Of a DNA stretch of 64,000 bases, positions 36,377-48,540 are shown piece after piece. The notes below the pieces were generated by a model. It saw only the letters and a list, made by a program, of their open reading frames with translations. It was not told the DNA's origin and made no database searches. The DNA comes from Nymphaea colorata. Its lineage: Eukaryota > Streptophyta > Magnoliopsida > Nymphaeales > Nymphaeaceae. A program made the position numbers and the translations under genes. Within the stretch, counting starts at the first letter, position 1. Every line of letters begins with the position of its first letter. The stretch spans positions 187,501-251,500 of the forward strand of contig NC_037468.1 in NCBI RefSeq assembly GCF_008831285.2, given 5' to 3'.

Positions 36377-37134
36377 ATGGTCCAACTACAGAACTTCTTC
36401 TTTTTCATTACTTCCATGGTCGTGCCTCGTGGCACGGCAGCACCCGTACTCTTGAAATGGTTCGTCAGTAGAGATGTTCCCACAGGTGCCCCTTCTTCCA
36501 ATGGTACGATAATTCCTATTCCTATCCCTTCATTCCCTTTTTTGGTCTATCTACATTCCAGGAAATTCATACGCTCCATGGACGGAGACAAAAGTGGAGT
36601 GTTGGTCAGAGCAAGCCGCCCTATTCTATTACCAGACAACAACATGGGGAGAAGCTCATCCGAAACTAGAGCTAGAAACGCTGCATTTCGTTTCGTTCCC
36701 GTTCTTCATTTCCTTCTTCTCGAATCCATGGGTTCCTATTTAGAATCTTTCCGCGGTGTGCTCCGTTTACTATTCTTTCGTACCCTCTTCTTTTTACCAC
36801 GCGATAGGTCAGCGAAGCGTGAGCGGGCGCGGAGAAGAAAACGCCAAACACTTCGGCCTCACGGACAACGACGAAATGAAAAGATGAGGTGCCCAGGGCA
36901 CCCCCATGACGAAAGAAGGGGCGAAGGTTTTGGGCCTGTAGCTTTCCCCGTCACCCCTTCGTCGGGTGGTGCTTGTGGGGGGGGTGTGCCACCAGAAATC
37001 GGGCTTGAAGCTCTCGCCTTACCAACGAGCCGACTTCGGGTGGCAGTTGGTCACGACGACTACCAAAAAGCTCCTATGAATCTTCCTATTGAACATGGAG
37101 GAGTGTGCATCTGTCTGTTGGGTGTTCTTCTGTC
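36377..37134 (+). CDS. ccmFc: ccmFc exon 1
   Basis: Codons 1-252 plus two bases of a split Ser codon. It ends ggtgttcttctgtc directly before the intron start gtgcgacc. Confidence 0.92.
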
Positions 37135-38639
37135 GTGCGACCCGGCGGCTGCTTATGTGCGACCTGTGGCCCGCGCCTCCTATTTGTTCAGGGCGGGCGG
37201 CGTGAACTCTGATTCGATCCGGGTATTCAATCCCGCCGCTGAGATGCTCAGTTGACTCCTTCCCCTTGATAGGAAGATGGCTGATTCCCACATTCGTGCA
37301 TAAGGGTAAGGACAAATGGATGAACTAATGCGAATGGGTGTCAGCCTCGCTGCTCGGAAACACCCAGTGCTGACCACACGGAGAGACACGAAAGCGCAGG
37401 TAACGCCAGTTGGCGAAGTGGCGTTAAGCATCCCTAGCGGTACGAAAAGAGAGGTCGTGATGATATCATCTACGTCCGTACCGCTCCTCGTGGAGTAGAT
37501 CCCGCATCCAACCAACCCTTTGATCAGGGAACGGGAGAATTCTCACTACCGCTGGCAGGCCAGCCGGGCCGTGAGCGCGGTGGGAACGGGCTTCCCAAAA
37601 AGCCAGCCCGGGCCGGGGTCAGCATAGAATGAAGGGGACGGCCCTCATGTTGTTGGCAAAGCCAAATGGGTTGCGGGCGGAGAAAAGCGGACGTGGGGAC
37701 TCGGGTCGGGGCGCAGCATCAAAAAGAGAGCCATTCCATTGAGGGACGGGCGGGCACGAGCGGATCTCTCTGGCCGATTGGTCAGACGCCCCAATGACTA
37801 TAGGGCGTATTAGCCGCCCGCCCTCCATGGACCATAGAAGGAACGCGACTATAGGGCGCTATAGGGTCGGTTTTGGAATTGTTGGGGTTCCTGTCCGTCC
37901 CGACTGGCAGCTGCTGGGTCTCCCCATCTCTCCTTGACTTCCCCCGGTCTTCGGCCCGAGCTGTATGAGGCAGAAACTCGTCCCACGTACGGTTCGGAGG
38001 CCGAGCCCCACCCCAGCAGTAATGGTGCGGCTTAGGTCAACTAACACGAAGAAGATACAGTTCACTCAACGATTGCCTTTGGGTTCCGAACTCCATATGG
38101 GTTTGGAGCGTTGTTGTTTGCGAGGTCTCGATCATTTACATGGACCCACTTCTCATTCAATTTGTGGGAATTTGATGATCTATAAACCGTCCTTAACGCA
38201 AAATCGGCTCATGTTTGAGCATGATGAATCACTTCGTGCCGACCTGTTGCCAATCCACTTTCCGGCCTCCTATGGGAATGGAAAACTGGATCATTTTCTG
38301 CATCGGTGGATGAAGAATCGCGAACATCAGAATTTATGGTTGACCATGTTCCCAGAAAGAAGATACTTTTTTTCCGAAACGACGAGCACGACCGAAGTAG
38401 CTATACATACAAATCCATTTACGGATCCATATGCTCCGATTGGAACTGGAAGTTCCGGAACAGGCGGCTGGTATACCACCATAATGAAACTGCCTTTTAT
38501 TTTTTGCATTCGGATAGGATTTATGTTGGCTTCGTCGGGAGGCTCGCGTAGTTTGTTACGTCAGCTCCAAAAGGAGAAGTTGCATTGGAATCGAGAAAGT
38601 TCCATTGAGTTCATAATTGCATCAAAGGAGTCAAAGTAG
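36377..38639 (+). CDS. ccmFc: Cytochrome c maturation protein CcmFc, two exons
   Basis: CcmFc is the C-terminal part of the split CcmF heme lyase of system I, an inner-membrane protein. Exons are 36,377-37,134 (758 nt) and 38,042-38,639 (598 nt), joining to 451 residues; Arabidopsis CcmFc is 442-452 from memory. Start: MVQLQNFFFFITSMVVPRGT. Exon 1 ends GGVCICLLGVLLS; exon 2 resumes NTKKIQFTQRLPLGSELHMG. The exon 2 core (HFLHRWMKNREHQNLWLTMF, STTEVAIHTNPFTDPYAPIG) is typical. After the usual FIIA end five residues (SKESK) follow. Several Pro and Arg codons look like editing sites. It lies downstream of cox3-sdh4 on the same strand. Confidence 0.95.
37135..38041 (+). other. Group II intron of ccmFc (907 nt)
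   Basis: It starts gtgcgacccgg (group II GUGYG) and ends ggtcaac (AY). A domain V hairpin is visible at about 37,958-37,997: cgagctgtatgagg pairs with the cgtacggttcgg side. It carries no maturase frame. The cox3/sdh4/ccmFc strand is kept. Its length is ordinary for this intron. Confidence 0.9.
38042..38639 (+). CDS. ccmFc: ccmFc exon 2
   Basis: It begins taacacgaagaag, completing the Ser codon followed by Asn-Thr-Lys-Lys, and ends with tag. 199 codons including the stop, plus one base. Confidence 0.92.
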
Positions 38640-40430
38640 TGGCTGCGGCGCGTCGAGGCACTTCTTCGACGGTCCCCGTCCGCCCAAAAAAGGCGAGACA
38701 GAATGGGCGGGCACTACTAACCAAGCCAAGCCTAGTTCTCACCGATAGGCGCTGGTAGCTTGCTTCCATTTTTGCCTTTGTCCCGATCCTCCATCCCTCC
38801 CCATTTTCGCTGTGTCGCGAAAGAGAGGGACCAAGCTGCGAGTGTTGCCTACGAGCGAAGTTGTAGGAGCGAGCTGCGAAGCGAGACTCAAGGAAGGCGA
38901 GCTGCGAGTGACGACTCTTCTCCACTTCGGAGCGAGCCTTCTCTTCTTCGGAGCGAGCAAGTGCTACGCAAGCCTACATAGGCTTATGAAAAGGAGATCA
39001 AGACGCTCAACTTGCTCCTCCCGAATGAGTGACGTTCTCTTTTTCCTCTCTACACTCCCCTTCAAGCAGCTAACGCGCACTCTTCCTCTGGTGCAAACGG
39101 CCTGATGGCATATCCATTGCAGCAGCAAGGGCAGTTTCCTTTAGCTAGTGGAGCCTTGAATGAGCTGTGGATAGCCGGGCATCTCAAAAGACAGACAGAA
39201 AGCGGATCAGCCGGGCACAACCTGTAGTCAAGCATAGTAGATGGAACTTGACGGCGCATCAAAGTCGAATCCGGTCTCGCCTTCCTTGAGTTGACTCTGA
39301 AGCTTGCCCGTCATTTCTTTCTCACTCAGCAGGGGCGAGTAGCTTTGCTTGCTAGCCTGAAGACTTGCTGCTTTAACTAGCCGCTTTCCTAGCCGCGGAG
39401 GTGAAAAGCTTTCAGCGGAGAAGGCAGCGCCTATTCTCTCGATTAGTGGTCAGTTGTTGTTACCGTGCCCTATGGATGAGTAATGGGGAGCTCGATCTCA
39501 GTTTCACTACCATACCAACATTGTCTGTATCGAGAGCGAAAGAGTCTGTGTGGTGTCGTTCCGGTCTCGTAGTGTTGGTTTTTCTGCTTTTCCTCCTTGT
39601 GGTTGGTTAGGTCAGGTTAGTCTATCATCCTTCCGGTGAGAACGTCAGAATGCCTTCCGGAGGTCGGTCAGAGATAGAGAGGTCAGAGTGCAGTTCTCCG
39701 AGCGCCTCAAGGAGAAGTCTGACCGTTGGCAGAACCAACTCTATACTCTTCTTTTCTACTCACTGTAGCAAGGTATGTTCGGCGCTTGGCCGTCCGGCGG
39801 ATCTGCTCCGCTCTTAACCGTACATTCAGAGCTACACTCTGTTTTCTGACGGTCCCGTCCGTTTGTTGGAGCGAGACAAGTCTTCCGCTCTGACTCACTG
39901 AGGCAAGGTAGTTCGTCTGTCCGTCCTTGGCAGAGGAGTAAGAGCACAGAACGGCTTGACTTCTTAAAGACACGCGCGGAACGGATTTCTTTTTCGCGCA
40001 TGCTAAACGAAAGTCGGAGTCAAGTCAGAAAAGAAGAGATCAGAAGCGTTGAGAAAAAGACAGACTTGAAAGCTGACCAACAAAAGGGACAAGACTGACT
40101 CACTGTTAGCTGGGAGGAAGATCAAATGCACTTTCAACTGCACCTTGATCCTCGAAAAAAAGTAAACAAAAAAGCAAAGAAAAGCCCTGGAATATCGAAG
40201 CGAAATCGAACTCCACCGTCGGGACTGACTCGAATACACTGACGGCAGTTCGGAAGAACGGTATCGTCAAGACCTCTCGAGAATAGACGAAGGGTCGGTC
40301 AAGTTTCCGGGGCTAGGCCCGGAAGGACTCTGACTAAAAGTCAGGCAAGCCAAAAGAGCAATCATAGATTCCGCACGATAGGCCCGCCCATTCCCAGAAT
40401 GAAAAGGTAGAAGAAGAAAGATCAAAGCAC
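38640..40430. other. Intergenic DNA between ccmFc and array F
   Basis: No gene is recognised. It includes the short motif tacgagcgaagttgtaggag at about 38,851, shared with 1,700. The region 38,870-38,960 is rich in gcgagc/gaagcgag words. The border module starts at about 40,430. Confidence 0.4.
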
Positions 40431-40713
40431 TCGTGGGAAGAAGCCCTCGCAAAGCGAAGCAAAGCAAGTTCATGAGCAAAGCCCTACGCTTTGCGAGTGC
40501 TTCTTCAAAGTATGAGCTTTTTGGTATGGTCAGCACTAATGGCATACAATTGCAATTATGGTTGGCATACAATTTGTTGTATGGTCAGCATGAATGGCAT
40601 CTCATTGCAATTATGGTTGGTATACAATTTGTGGTATGGTCAGCGGCATCTCATTGCCATGAATCCTGACCTTTCCATAATTGCCTTTCCTTTCCATAAC
40701 CTTTCCATGAAGT

Positions 40714-41996
40714 TGGAAGCACTTTTGACGATTTCCTGAATGTTATGGAAAGGTCAGGACTTTTGATGGAAGGACAGGACCAATTGCAATTGTATGCCAT
40801 TAGTACTCACCTTATCAAAAAGGTCAAGACTGTCTTTCACAGTCAGGACTGACCTTACCAAAAAGGTCAAGACTGTCTTGAAAGGTCAGGACTGATTCTT
40901 CTTGAAAGGTCAAGACTCTGAAAGGTCAGGACTAATGAGAATGATTGAGGAATGACCATCAAGACTCATTTGTATGTCATCAGTACTCACCTTATCAAAA
41001 AGGTCAAGACTGTCTTTCAAAGTCAGGACTAACCTTACCAAAAAGATCAAGACTATCTGATCAGGACTGATTCTTCTGGTCAAGACTGTATTTCACAGTC
41101 AGGACTGACCTTACCAAAAAGGTCAAGACTGTCTTGAAAGGTCAGGACTTTTGATGGAAGGACAGGACCAATTGCAATTGTATGCCATTAGTACTCACCT
41201 GACCAAAAATGGAAAGGTCAAGACTGTCTTGAAATCAGTACTGACCTTATCAAAAAGGTCAAGACTGTCTTTCAAAGTCAGGACTAACCTTACCAAAAAG
41301 ATCAAGACTATCTGATCAGGACTGATTCTTCTGGTCAAGACTGTCTTTCAAGGTCAGGACTGACCTTACCAAAAAGGTCAAGACTGTCTTGAAAGGTCAG
41401 GACTGATTCTTCTTGAAAGGTCAAGACTGTCTTGAAAGGTCAGGACTGATTCTTCTTGAAAGGTCAGGACTCATTATGGAAAGGTCAAGACTCATTTGTA
41501 TGTCATCAGTACTCACCTTATCAAAAAGGTCAAGACTGTCTTTCAAAGTCAGGACTAACCTTACCAAAAAGATCAAGACTATCTGATCAGGACTGATTCT
41601 TCTGGTCAAGACTGTATTTCACAGTCAGGACTGACCTTACCAAAAAGGTCAAGACTGTCTTGAAAGGTCAGGACTGATTCTTCTTGAAAGGTCAGGACTC
41701 ATTATGGAAAAGTCAGGAAGGTCAGGACTCTTTTGAAAGGTCAAGACTCTGAAAGGTCAGGACTAATGAGAATGATTGAGGAAAAGTCAGAACTCACCTT
41801 ACCATACAAGACTCATTTGTATGTCATCAGTACTCACCTTATCAAAAAGGTCAAGACTGTCTTTCAAAGTCAGGACTAACCTTACCAAAAAGATCAAGAC
41901 TATCTGATCAGGACTGATTCTTCTGGTCAAGACTGTCTTTCACAGTCAGGACTGACCTTACCAAAAAGGTCAAGACTGTCTTGAAAGGTCAGGACT
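40714..41996 (+). repeat. Outer left arm (1,283 bp) of the 6-kb palindrome
   Basis: It pairs with the reverse complement of 45,463-46,745. Both arms are 1,283 bp, with only a few substitutions noted by eye. The outer boundary tggaagcacttttgacgatt lies outside the repeat-unit alphabet, showing that the duplication includes flanking DNA. Confidence 0.85.
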
Positions 41997-43422
41997 GATT
42001 TTTCTTGAAAGGTCAAGACTGTCTTGAAATCAGTACTGACCTTATCAAAAAGGTCAAGACTGTCTTTCAAAGTCAGGACTAACCTTACCAAAAAGGTCAA
42101 GACTGTCTTGAAAGGTCAGGACTGATTCTTCTTGAAAGGTCAAGACTGTCTTGAAAGGTCAGGACTCATTCTTCTTGAAAGGTCAGGACTCATTGCAATT
42201 GTATGCCATTAGTACTCACTTGACCATATGCCATTAGTACTCACTGTGCAAACAAATGCCATTAGTACTTTCCATATGCCATTAGTACTCACTGTACAAA
42301 CCAATGTCATTAGTACTCACCATACCAAAAAGATGGAAAGGTCAGGACTCTCTTGAAAGGTCAGGACTTTCTTGAAAAGTCAGGACTCTTTTGAAAGGTC
42401 AAGACTTGATTGAAAGGTCAGGACTCATTGCAATTGTATGCCATTAGTACTCACTTGACCATATGCCATTAGTACTCACTGTGCAAACAAATGCTATTAG
42501 TACTCACTTGACCAAAAATTGTATGTCATTAGTACTTTTGAAGGTTGGCAATTCTTTAGGAAAAGTTAGGACTTGATTGAAAGGTCAAGACTCTGAAAGG
42601 TCAGGACTAATGAGAATGATTGAGGAATGACCATCAAGACTCATTTGTATGTCATCAGTACTCACCATACCAAAAAAAGTCAGGACTTGATTGAAAGGTC
42701 AAGACTCTGAAAGGTCAGGACTAATGAGAATGATTGAGGAATGACCATCAAGACTCATTTGTATGTCATCAGTACTCACCTTATCAAAAAGGTCAAGACT
42801 GTATTTCACAGTCAGGACTGACCTTACCAAAAAGGTCAAGACTGTCTTGAAAGGTCAGGACTGATTTTTCTTGAAAGGTCAAGACTGTCTTGAAATCAGT
42901 ACTGACCTTATCAAAAAGGTCAAGACTGTCTTGAAAGGTCAGGACTGACCTTACCAAAAAGGTCAAGACTGTCTTGAAAGGTCAGGACTGATTCTTCTGG
43001 AAAGGTCAAGACTGTCTTGAAAGGTCAGGACTCATTCTTCTTGAAAGGTCAGGACTGATTATGGAAGGACAGGACCAATTGCAATTGTATGCCATTAGTA
43101 CTCACCTTATCAAAAAGGTCAAGACTGTATTTCACAGTCAGGACTGACCTTATCAAAAAGGTCAAGACTGTCTTTCAAAGTCAGGACTAACCTTACCAAA
43201 AAGGTCAAGACTGTCTTGAAAGGTCAGGACTGATTCTTCTGGAAAGGTCAAGACTGTCTTGAAAGGTCAGGACTGATTCTTCTTGAAAGGTCAAGACTCT
43301 GAAAGGTCAGGACTAATGAGAATGATTGAGGAATGACCATCAAGACTCATTTGTATGTCATCAGTACTCACCTTATCAAAAAGGTCAAGACTGTCTTTCA
43401 AAGTCAGGACTGACCTTACCAA

Positions 43423-44010
43423 AAAGATCAAGACTATCTTGAAAGATCAGGACTGATTCTTCTGGTCAATACTGTATTTCACAGTCAGGACTGACCTTAC
43501 CAAAAAGGTCAAGACTGTCTTGAAAGGTCAGGACTGATTTTTCTTGAAAGGTCAAGACTGTCTTGAAATCAGTACTGACCTTATCAAAAAGGTCAAGACT
43601 GTCTTTCAAAGTCAGGACTAACCTTACCAAAAAGGTCAAGACTGTCTTGAAAGGTCAGGACTGATTCTTCTGGTCAAGACTGTCTTGAAAGGTCAGGACT
43701 CATTCTTCTTGAAAGGTCAGGACTCATTATGGAAGGACAGGACCCTTTTGAAAGGTCAGGACTCATGACAATTGTATGCCATTAGTACTCACTTGACAAA
43801 CAAATGCCATTAGTACTCACTTGACAAACAAATGCCATTAGTACTCACTTGACAAACAAATGCCATTAGTACTCACTTGACAAACAAATGCCATTTTCCA
43901 TCAAAAATTAGTGCTGACTATGACATTAATACCAAAAAAGGTCAGGATTCATGACAATGAGATGCCATTCACCATACCAAGAAAGATGCCATTAGTGTCC
44001 AAAATCCATG
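43423..44010 (+). repeat. Inner left arm (588 bp) of the 6-kb palindrome
   Basis: It pairs with the reverse complement of 44,225-44,812. Both arms are 588 bp. By eye they agree along their length, with sharp ends at aaatccatg on the left and catggattt on the right. Confidence 0.87.
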
Positions 44011-44224
44011 TTGGTTGATGGTCAGCACTCATTTTGATGGTCATTGTCCTTTTCTTTCAAGAAATTGTCTTCCTTGATCTTTCAGAAAGCACTCGCAAAG
44101 CGTAGGGCTTTGCTCGTGACGTGACATGACAGCGACCCTCACGCTTCGCTTTGCGAGTGCTTTGTCGATTCGCTTTGCGAGTGCGTGCTTTCTGAAAGAA
44201 GGGAACTCGTCAATTTGCAATTGT
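44011..44224. other. 214-bp spacer at the palindrome centre, GC border module
   Basis: It is itself a partial dyad: ctttcagaaagcactcgcaa at 44,079 pairs with gtgcgtgctttctgaaag ending at 44,198. It contains cgcaaagcgtagggctttgc and gcttcgctttgcgagtgctt. It is the same GC-rich module that borders the other arrays. Confidence 0.8.
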
Positions 44225-46745
44225 CATGGATTTTGGACACTAATGGCATCTTTCTTGGTATGGTGAATGGCATCTCATTGTCATGAATCCTGACCTTTTT
44301 TGGTATTAATGTCATAGTCAGCACTAATTTTTGATGGAAAATGGCATTTGTTTGTCAAGTGAGTACTAATGGCATTTGTTTGTCAAGTGAGTACTAATGG
44401 CATTTGTTTGTCAAGTGAGTACTAATGGCATTTGTTTGTCAAGTGAGTACTAATGGCATACAATTGTCATGAGTCCTGACCTTTCAAAAGGGTCCTGTCC
44501 TTCCATAATGAGTCCTGACCTTTCAAGAAGAATGAGTCCTGACCTTTCAAGACAGTCTTGACCAGAAGAATCAGTCCTGACCTTTCAAGACAGTCTTGAC
44601 CTTTTTGGTAAGGTTAGTCCTGACTTTGAAAGACAGTCTTGACCTTTTTGATAAGGTCAGTACTGATTTCAAGACAGTCTTGACCTTTCAAGAAAAATCA
44701 GTCCTGACCTTTCAAGACAGTCTTGACCTTTTTGGTAAGGTCAGTCCTGACTGTGAAATACAGTATTGACCAGAAGAATCAGTCCTGATCTTTCAAGATA
44801 GTCTTGATCTTTCAAAAAAGGTGAGTACTGATGACATACAAATGAGTCTTGACCTTTCAAAAGAGTCCTGACCTTTCAAGAAGAATGAGTCCTGACCTTT
44901 CAAGACAGTCTTGACCAGAAGAATCAGTCCTGACCTTTCAAGACAGTCTTGACCTTTTTGGTAAGGTTAGTCCTGACTTTGAAAGACAGTCTTGACCTTT
45001 TTGATAAGGTCAGTACTGATTTCAAGACAGTCTTGACCTTTCAAGAAAAATCAGTCCTGACCTTTCAAGACAGTCTTGACCTTTTTGGTAAGGTCAGTCC
45101 TGACTGTGAAATACAGTATTGACCTTTTTGATAAGGTGAGTACTGATGACATACAAATGAGTCTTGACCTTTCAAAAGAGTCCTGACCTTTCAAGAAGAA
45201 TGAGTCCTGACCTTTCAAGACAGTCTTGACCAGAAGAATCAGTCCTGACCTTTCAAGACAGTCTTGACCTTTTTGGTAAGGTCAGTCCTGACCTTGAAAT
45301 ACAGTCTTGACCTTTCCAGAAGAATCAGTCCTGATCTTTCAAGATAGTCTTGATCTTTCAAAAAAGGTCAGTACTGATTTCAAGACAGTCTTGACCTTTC
45401 CATTTTTGGTCAGGTGAGTACTAATGGCATACAATTGCAATTGGTCCTGTCCTTCCATCAAAAGTCCTGACCTTTCAAGACAGTCTTGACCTTTTTGGTA
45501 AGGTCAGTCCTGACTGTGAAAGACAGTCTTGACCAGAAGAATCAGTCCTGATCAGATAGTCTTGATCTTTTTGGTCAGGTTAGTCCTGACTTTGAAAGAC
45601 AGTCTTGACCTTTTTGATAAGGTGAGTACTGATGACATACAAATGAGTCTTGTATGGTAAGGTGAGTTCTGACTTTTCCTCACGAATTCTCATTAGTCCT
45701 GACCTTTCAGAGTCTTGACCTTTCAAAAGAGTCCTGACCTTCCTGACTTTTCCATAATGAGTCCTGACCTTTCAAGAAGAATCAGTCCTGACCTTTCAAG
45801 ACAGTCTTGACCTTTTTGGTAAGGTCAGTCCTGACTGTGAAATACAGTCTTGACCAGAAGAATCAGTCCTGATCAGATAGTCTTGATCTTTTTGGTAAGG
45901 TTAGTCCTGACTTTGAAAGACAGTCTTGACCTTTTTGATAAGGTGAGTACTGATGACATACAAATGAGTCTTGACCTTTCCATAATGAGTCCTGACCTTT
46001 CAAGAAGAATCAGTCCTGACCTTTCAAGACAGTCTTGACCTTTCAAGAAGAATCAGTCCTGACCTTTCAAGACAGTCTTGACCTTTTTGGTAAGGTCAGT
46101 CCTGACCTTGAAAGACAGTCTTGACCAGAAGAATCAGTCCTGATCAGATAGTCTTGATCTTTTTGGTAAGGTTAGTCCTGACTTTGAAAGACAGTCTTGA
46201 CCTTTTTGATAAGGTCAGTACTGATTTCAAGACAGTCTTGACCTTTCCATTTTTGGTCAGGTGAGTACTAATGGCATACAATTGCAATTGGTCCTGTCCT
46301 TCCATCAAAAGTCCTGACCTTTCAAGACAGTCTTGACCTTTTTGGTAAGGTCAGTCCTGACTGTGAAATACAGTCTTGACCAGAAGAATCAGTCCTGATC
46401 AGATAGTCTTGATCTTTTTGGTAAGGTTAGTCCTGACTTTGAAAGACAGTCTTGACCTTTTTGATAAGGTGAGTACTGATGACATACAAATGAGTCTTGA
46501 TGGTCATTCCTCAATCATTCTCATTAGTCCTGACCTTTCAGAGTCTTGACCTTTCAAGAAGAATCAGTCCTGACCTTTCAAGACAGTCTTGACCTTTTTG
46601 GTAAGGTCAGTCCTGACTGTGAAAGACAGTCTTGACCTTTTTGATAAGGTGAGTACTAATGGCATACAATTGCAATTGGTCCTGTCCTTCCATCAAAAGT
46701 CCTGACCTTTCCATAACATTCAGGAAATCGTCAAAAGTGCTTCCA
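44225..46745 (+). repeat. Repeat array G, AGTCYTGA family, + orientation
   Basis: About 2.5 kb of forward units form the right half of the palindrome. The inner arm is 44,225-44,812 and the outer arm 45,463-46,745. The part between (650 bp) is shorter than its counterpart in array F (1.4 kb), so the halves differ by net loss or gain of units. Confidence 0.94.
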
Positions 46746-47964
46746 TTGGTCTGAATCAGCCAAAGCGAAGCGAGTGCGCTTTTTGCACAAAGCACTCGCT
46801 TTTCAATTAGGGCTTTGCTCGTGACGTTGGTTAGGTACTCCGTTTTGAACGACCACATTCTGAGCGTCGACACTCGGGGTCTTTAGAAACGAGCGTTCAA
46901 ACAGACCTTGTCCTCCCTCTCCGAACGAAATGAGGTGTGAACAGGGCCATGCATAGGGATCAGTTATAGACATCACCGGGCACTACCAGTCGAATCAAAA
47001 ACTGGAAGCCAGCAACCACTCACCACTCATACATATGGGGAGGTAGGAGGGGGACTCAAGGTTCACCATCTGACTAGCATGGGAGTCAGTCAACCCATCT
47101 GGATCCTATATCTGACCGGATTAGCTTTTTAGTCTCGTTCCAGCAGCTCTCCGCTCTTCCGCGGGCCGGGAAGGCATGCTTCCACTTCGACGACCGCTAT
47201 AAGTGCGAGAGCGGGGAAGCAGCCGTGAAGTTCGTGTAATTACCCCGCTGAATCAGAACCAGAATAAGAGAAAGCAGCAGACTAGGAGAAAGCGGAATCC
47301 GTTGTTTGTCGGAACAGAGTAGGAAGCCGGCGGGGCTGTAGTTTCTTTTTCATTGCCAGGGAACAGAACAAAAAGGGAGCTTGGCAGATTTTCAAAGGAA
47401 GAAATCCGCCTCCGCTACGCTAGAAGAAGGGTCGCTGATCAGAAAAGGAAGTCTCATCCTTTTGGAAGCAGATGGCCTGTTTTGACTACATGGGTATCAT
47501 AGCTGCTGCGCAGTATAACGAATACAACTTCCTACGGGACGAACTCTCACAGAGGTACGGGCACGCCATTGCCAAGTTCTACGATGAAAAGGCCTATTGA
47601 AGAAGGGGACTACTTTGAGGAAATGAGCCGACCCCAGATGAGCCTGAACCAAGAGTTCCGCTTGCACCTAGAGGCCTGCTTCCCCTTCAAAGATCAAATT
47701 GGTCTCCGGTTCTTCGTCGTCTGTGCTCATGGGTTCATTTCACCACTTCCCAGCCAGACAAAATCGAAAGAATGCCCTTCTTTTTTGCATCTTTCTTTCT
47801 ATTGTTACTCGATGCGTGACGTGATCAGTAGAACGAGTCAATGCCATTGATAGGGACACTTTAATCAAACAAGAGCACTCCAGAAAAAGAAGTAGTCTTG
47901 GTATTGGATCCGCTCTTCTTTGAGCATGAACATGATTCTATGTGACTTTCTTTTTTTTATTAAA
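46746..47964. other. Intergenic DNA 3' of atp4
   Basis: The first 80 bp are border-module DNA (gccaaagcgaagcgagtgcg). No gene is recognised after that. A short frame at 47,472-47,600 (+) encodes 42 residues with MGIIAAAQYNEYNF, which looks protein-like but which I cannot assign. The 93-codon frame at 47,569-47,850 is also unassigned. Confidence 0.35.
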
Positions 47965-48540
47965 TTAAAAAAGAGAACCCCCCACCCGAACCTTTCTTAA
48001 TACCACCAAGCCCTCTCGAATCAGTTCTACGATAGAAGCTTTCAACGCACACCCGGGGACAAATCTTTCACTCACTGAGAAGTGAAAACCTTTGACTATA
48101 TCGTCCTGAAGACGGATGCGACGGGAAGAAGTGGCATTTGGAAGTGTTGCTGACTTAACATTTAGGTTTCGGCATAACAAAGCTTGCACTGTCTTTTCGC
48201 ACTGAGGCGCACAGCGTGCCGTTGGTAATGATTCTACTACGGTGCCACAAATTCGCAAGCTGATCCTAAGTAATCGTTGTTGTTCATTGGATTCCGGAGG
48301 AACTACTTCGTTAGGATTGGGGAATTGCTGCGATTCTTCCTGAATAGCCTCGATTCTCCCGTCGAGAATCACTTGGAAAGTCTGACCCGAACTCTTCCGA
48401 CTGAATATAAGAAAGCCTATAAAACGACGAGCTACTATCATTTCTTCATTATAGATTGAGATCTTCTTCGAACTTGATGCACAAATAGATGGAATAGCAG
48501 CAAATAGCATCTTTCTATCCTGCAGAGCCCTCCATCTCAT
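47965..48540 (-). CDS. atp4: ATP synthase F0 subunit b (atp4, former orf25)
   Basis: This encodes the peripheral-stalk subunit b of mitochondrial ATP synthase. The frame from the ATG at 48,540 gives 191 residues, close to the usual 192-198. Family blocks are MLFAAIPSICASS, KKISIYNEEMIVARRFIGF, EESQQFPNPNEVVPPESNEQ, ATSSRRIRLQDD and the end VRVGGSLF. The frame is open a further 46 codons upstream, but similarity starts at MRWRALQDRKMLF. It lies 720 bp downstream of the cox2 stop on the same strand, so the two may be co-transcribed. nad4L, its partner in many plants, is absent here. Confidence 0.95.
   Translation of the reverse strand: MRWRALQDRKMLFAAIPSICASSSKKISIYNEEMIVARRFIGFLIFSRKSSGQTFQVILDGRIEAIQEESQQFPNPNEVVPPESNEQQRLLRISLRICGTVVESLPTARCAPQCEKTVQALLCRNLNVKSATLPNATSSRRIRLQDDIVKGFHFSVSERFVPGCALKASIVELIREGLVVLRKVRVGGSLF

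Larger units (their letters stand above)
40505..44010 (-). repeat. Repeat array F, AGTCYTGA family, - orientation
   Basis: About 3.5 kb of reverse-complement units after an end module (40,505-40,650, like the ccmC inverted-repeat arm). It holds gccattagtactcac runs at 42,205-42,320, 42,430-42,520 and 43,770-43,880. It forms the left half of a large palindrome with array G. Confidence 0.94.
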
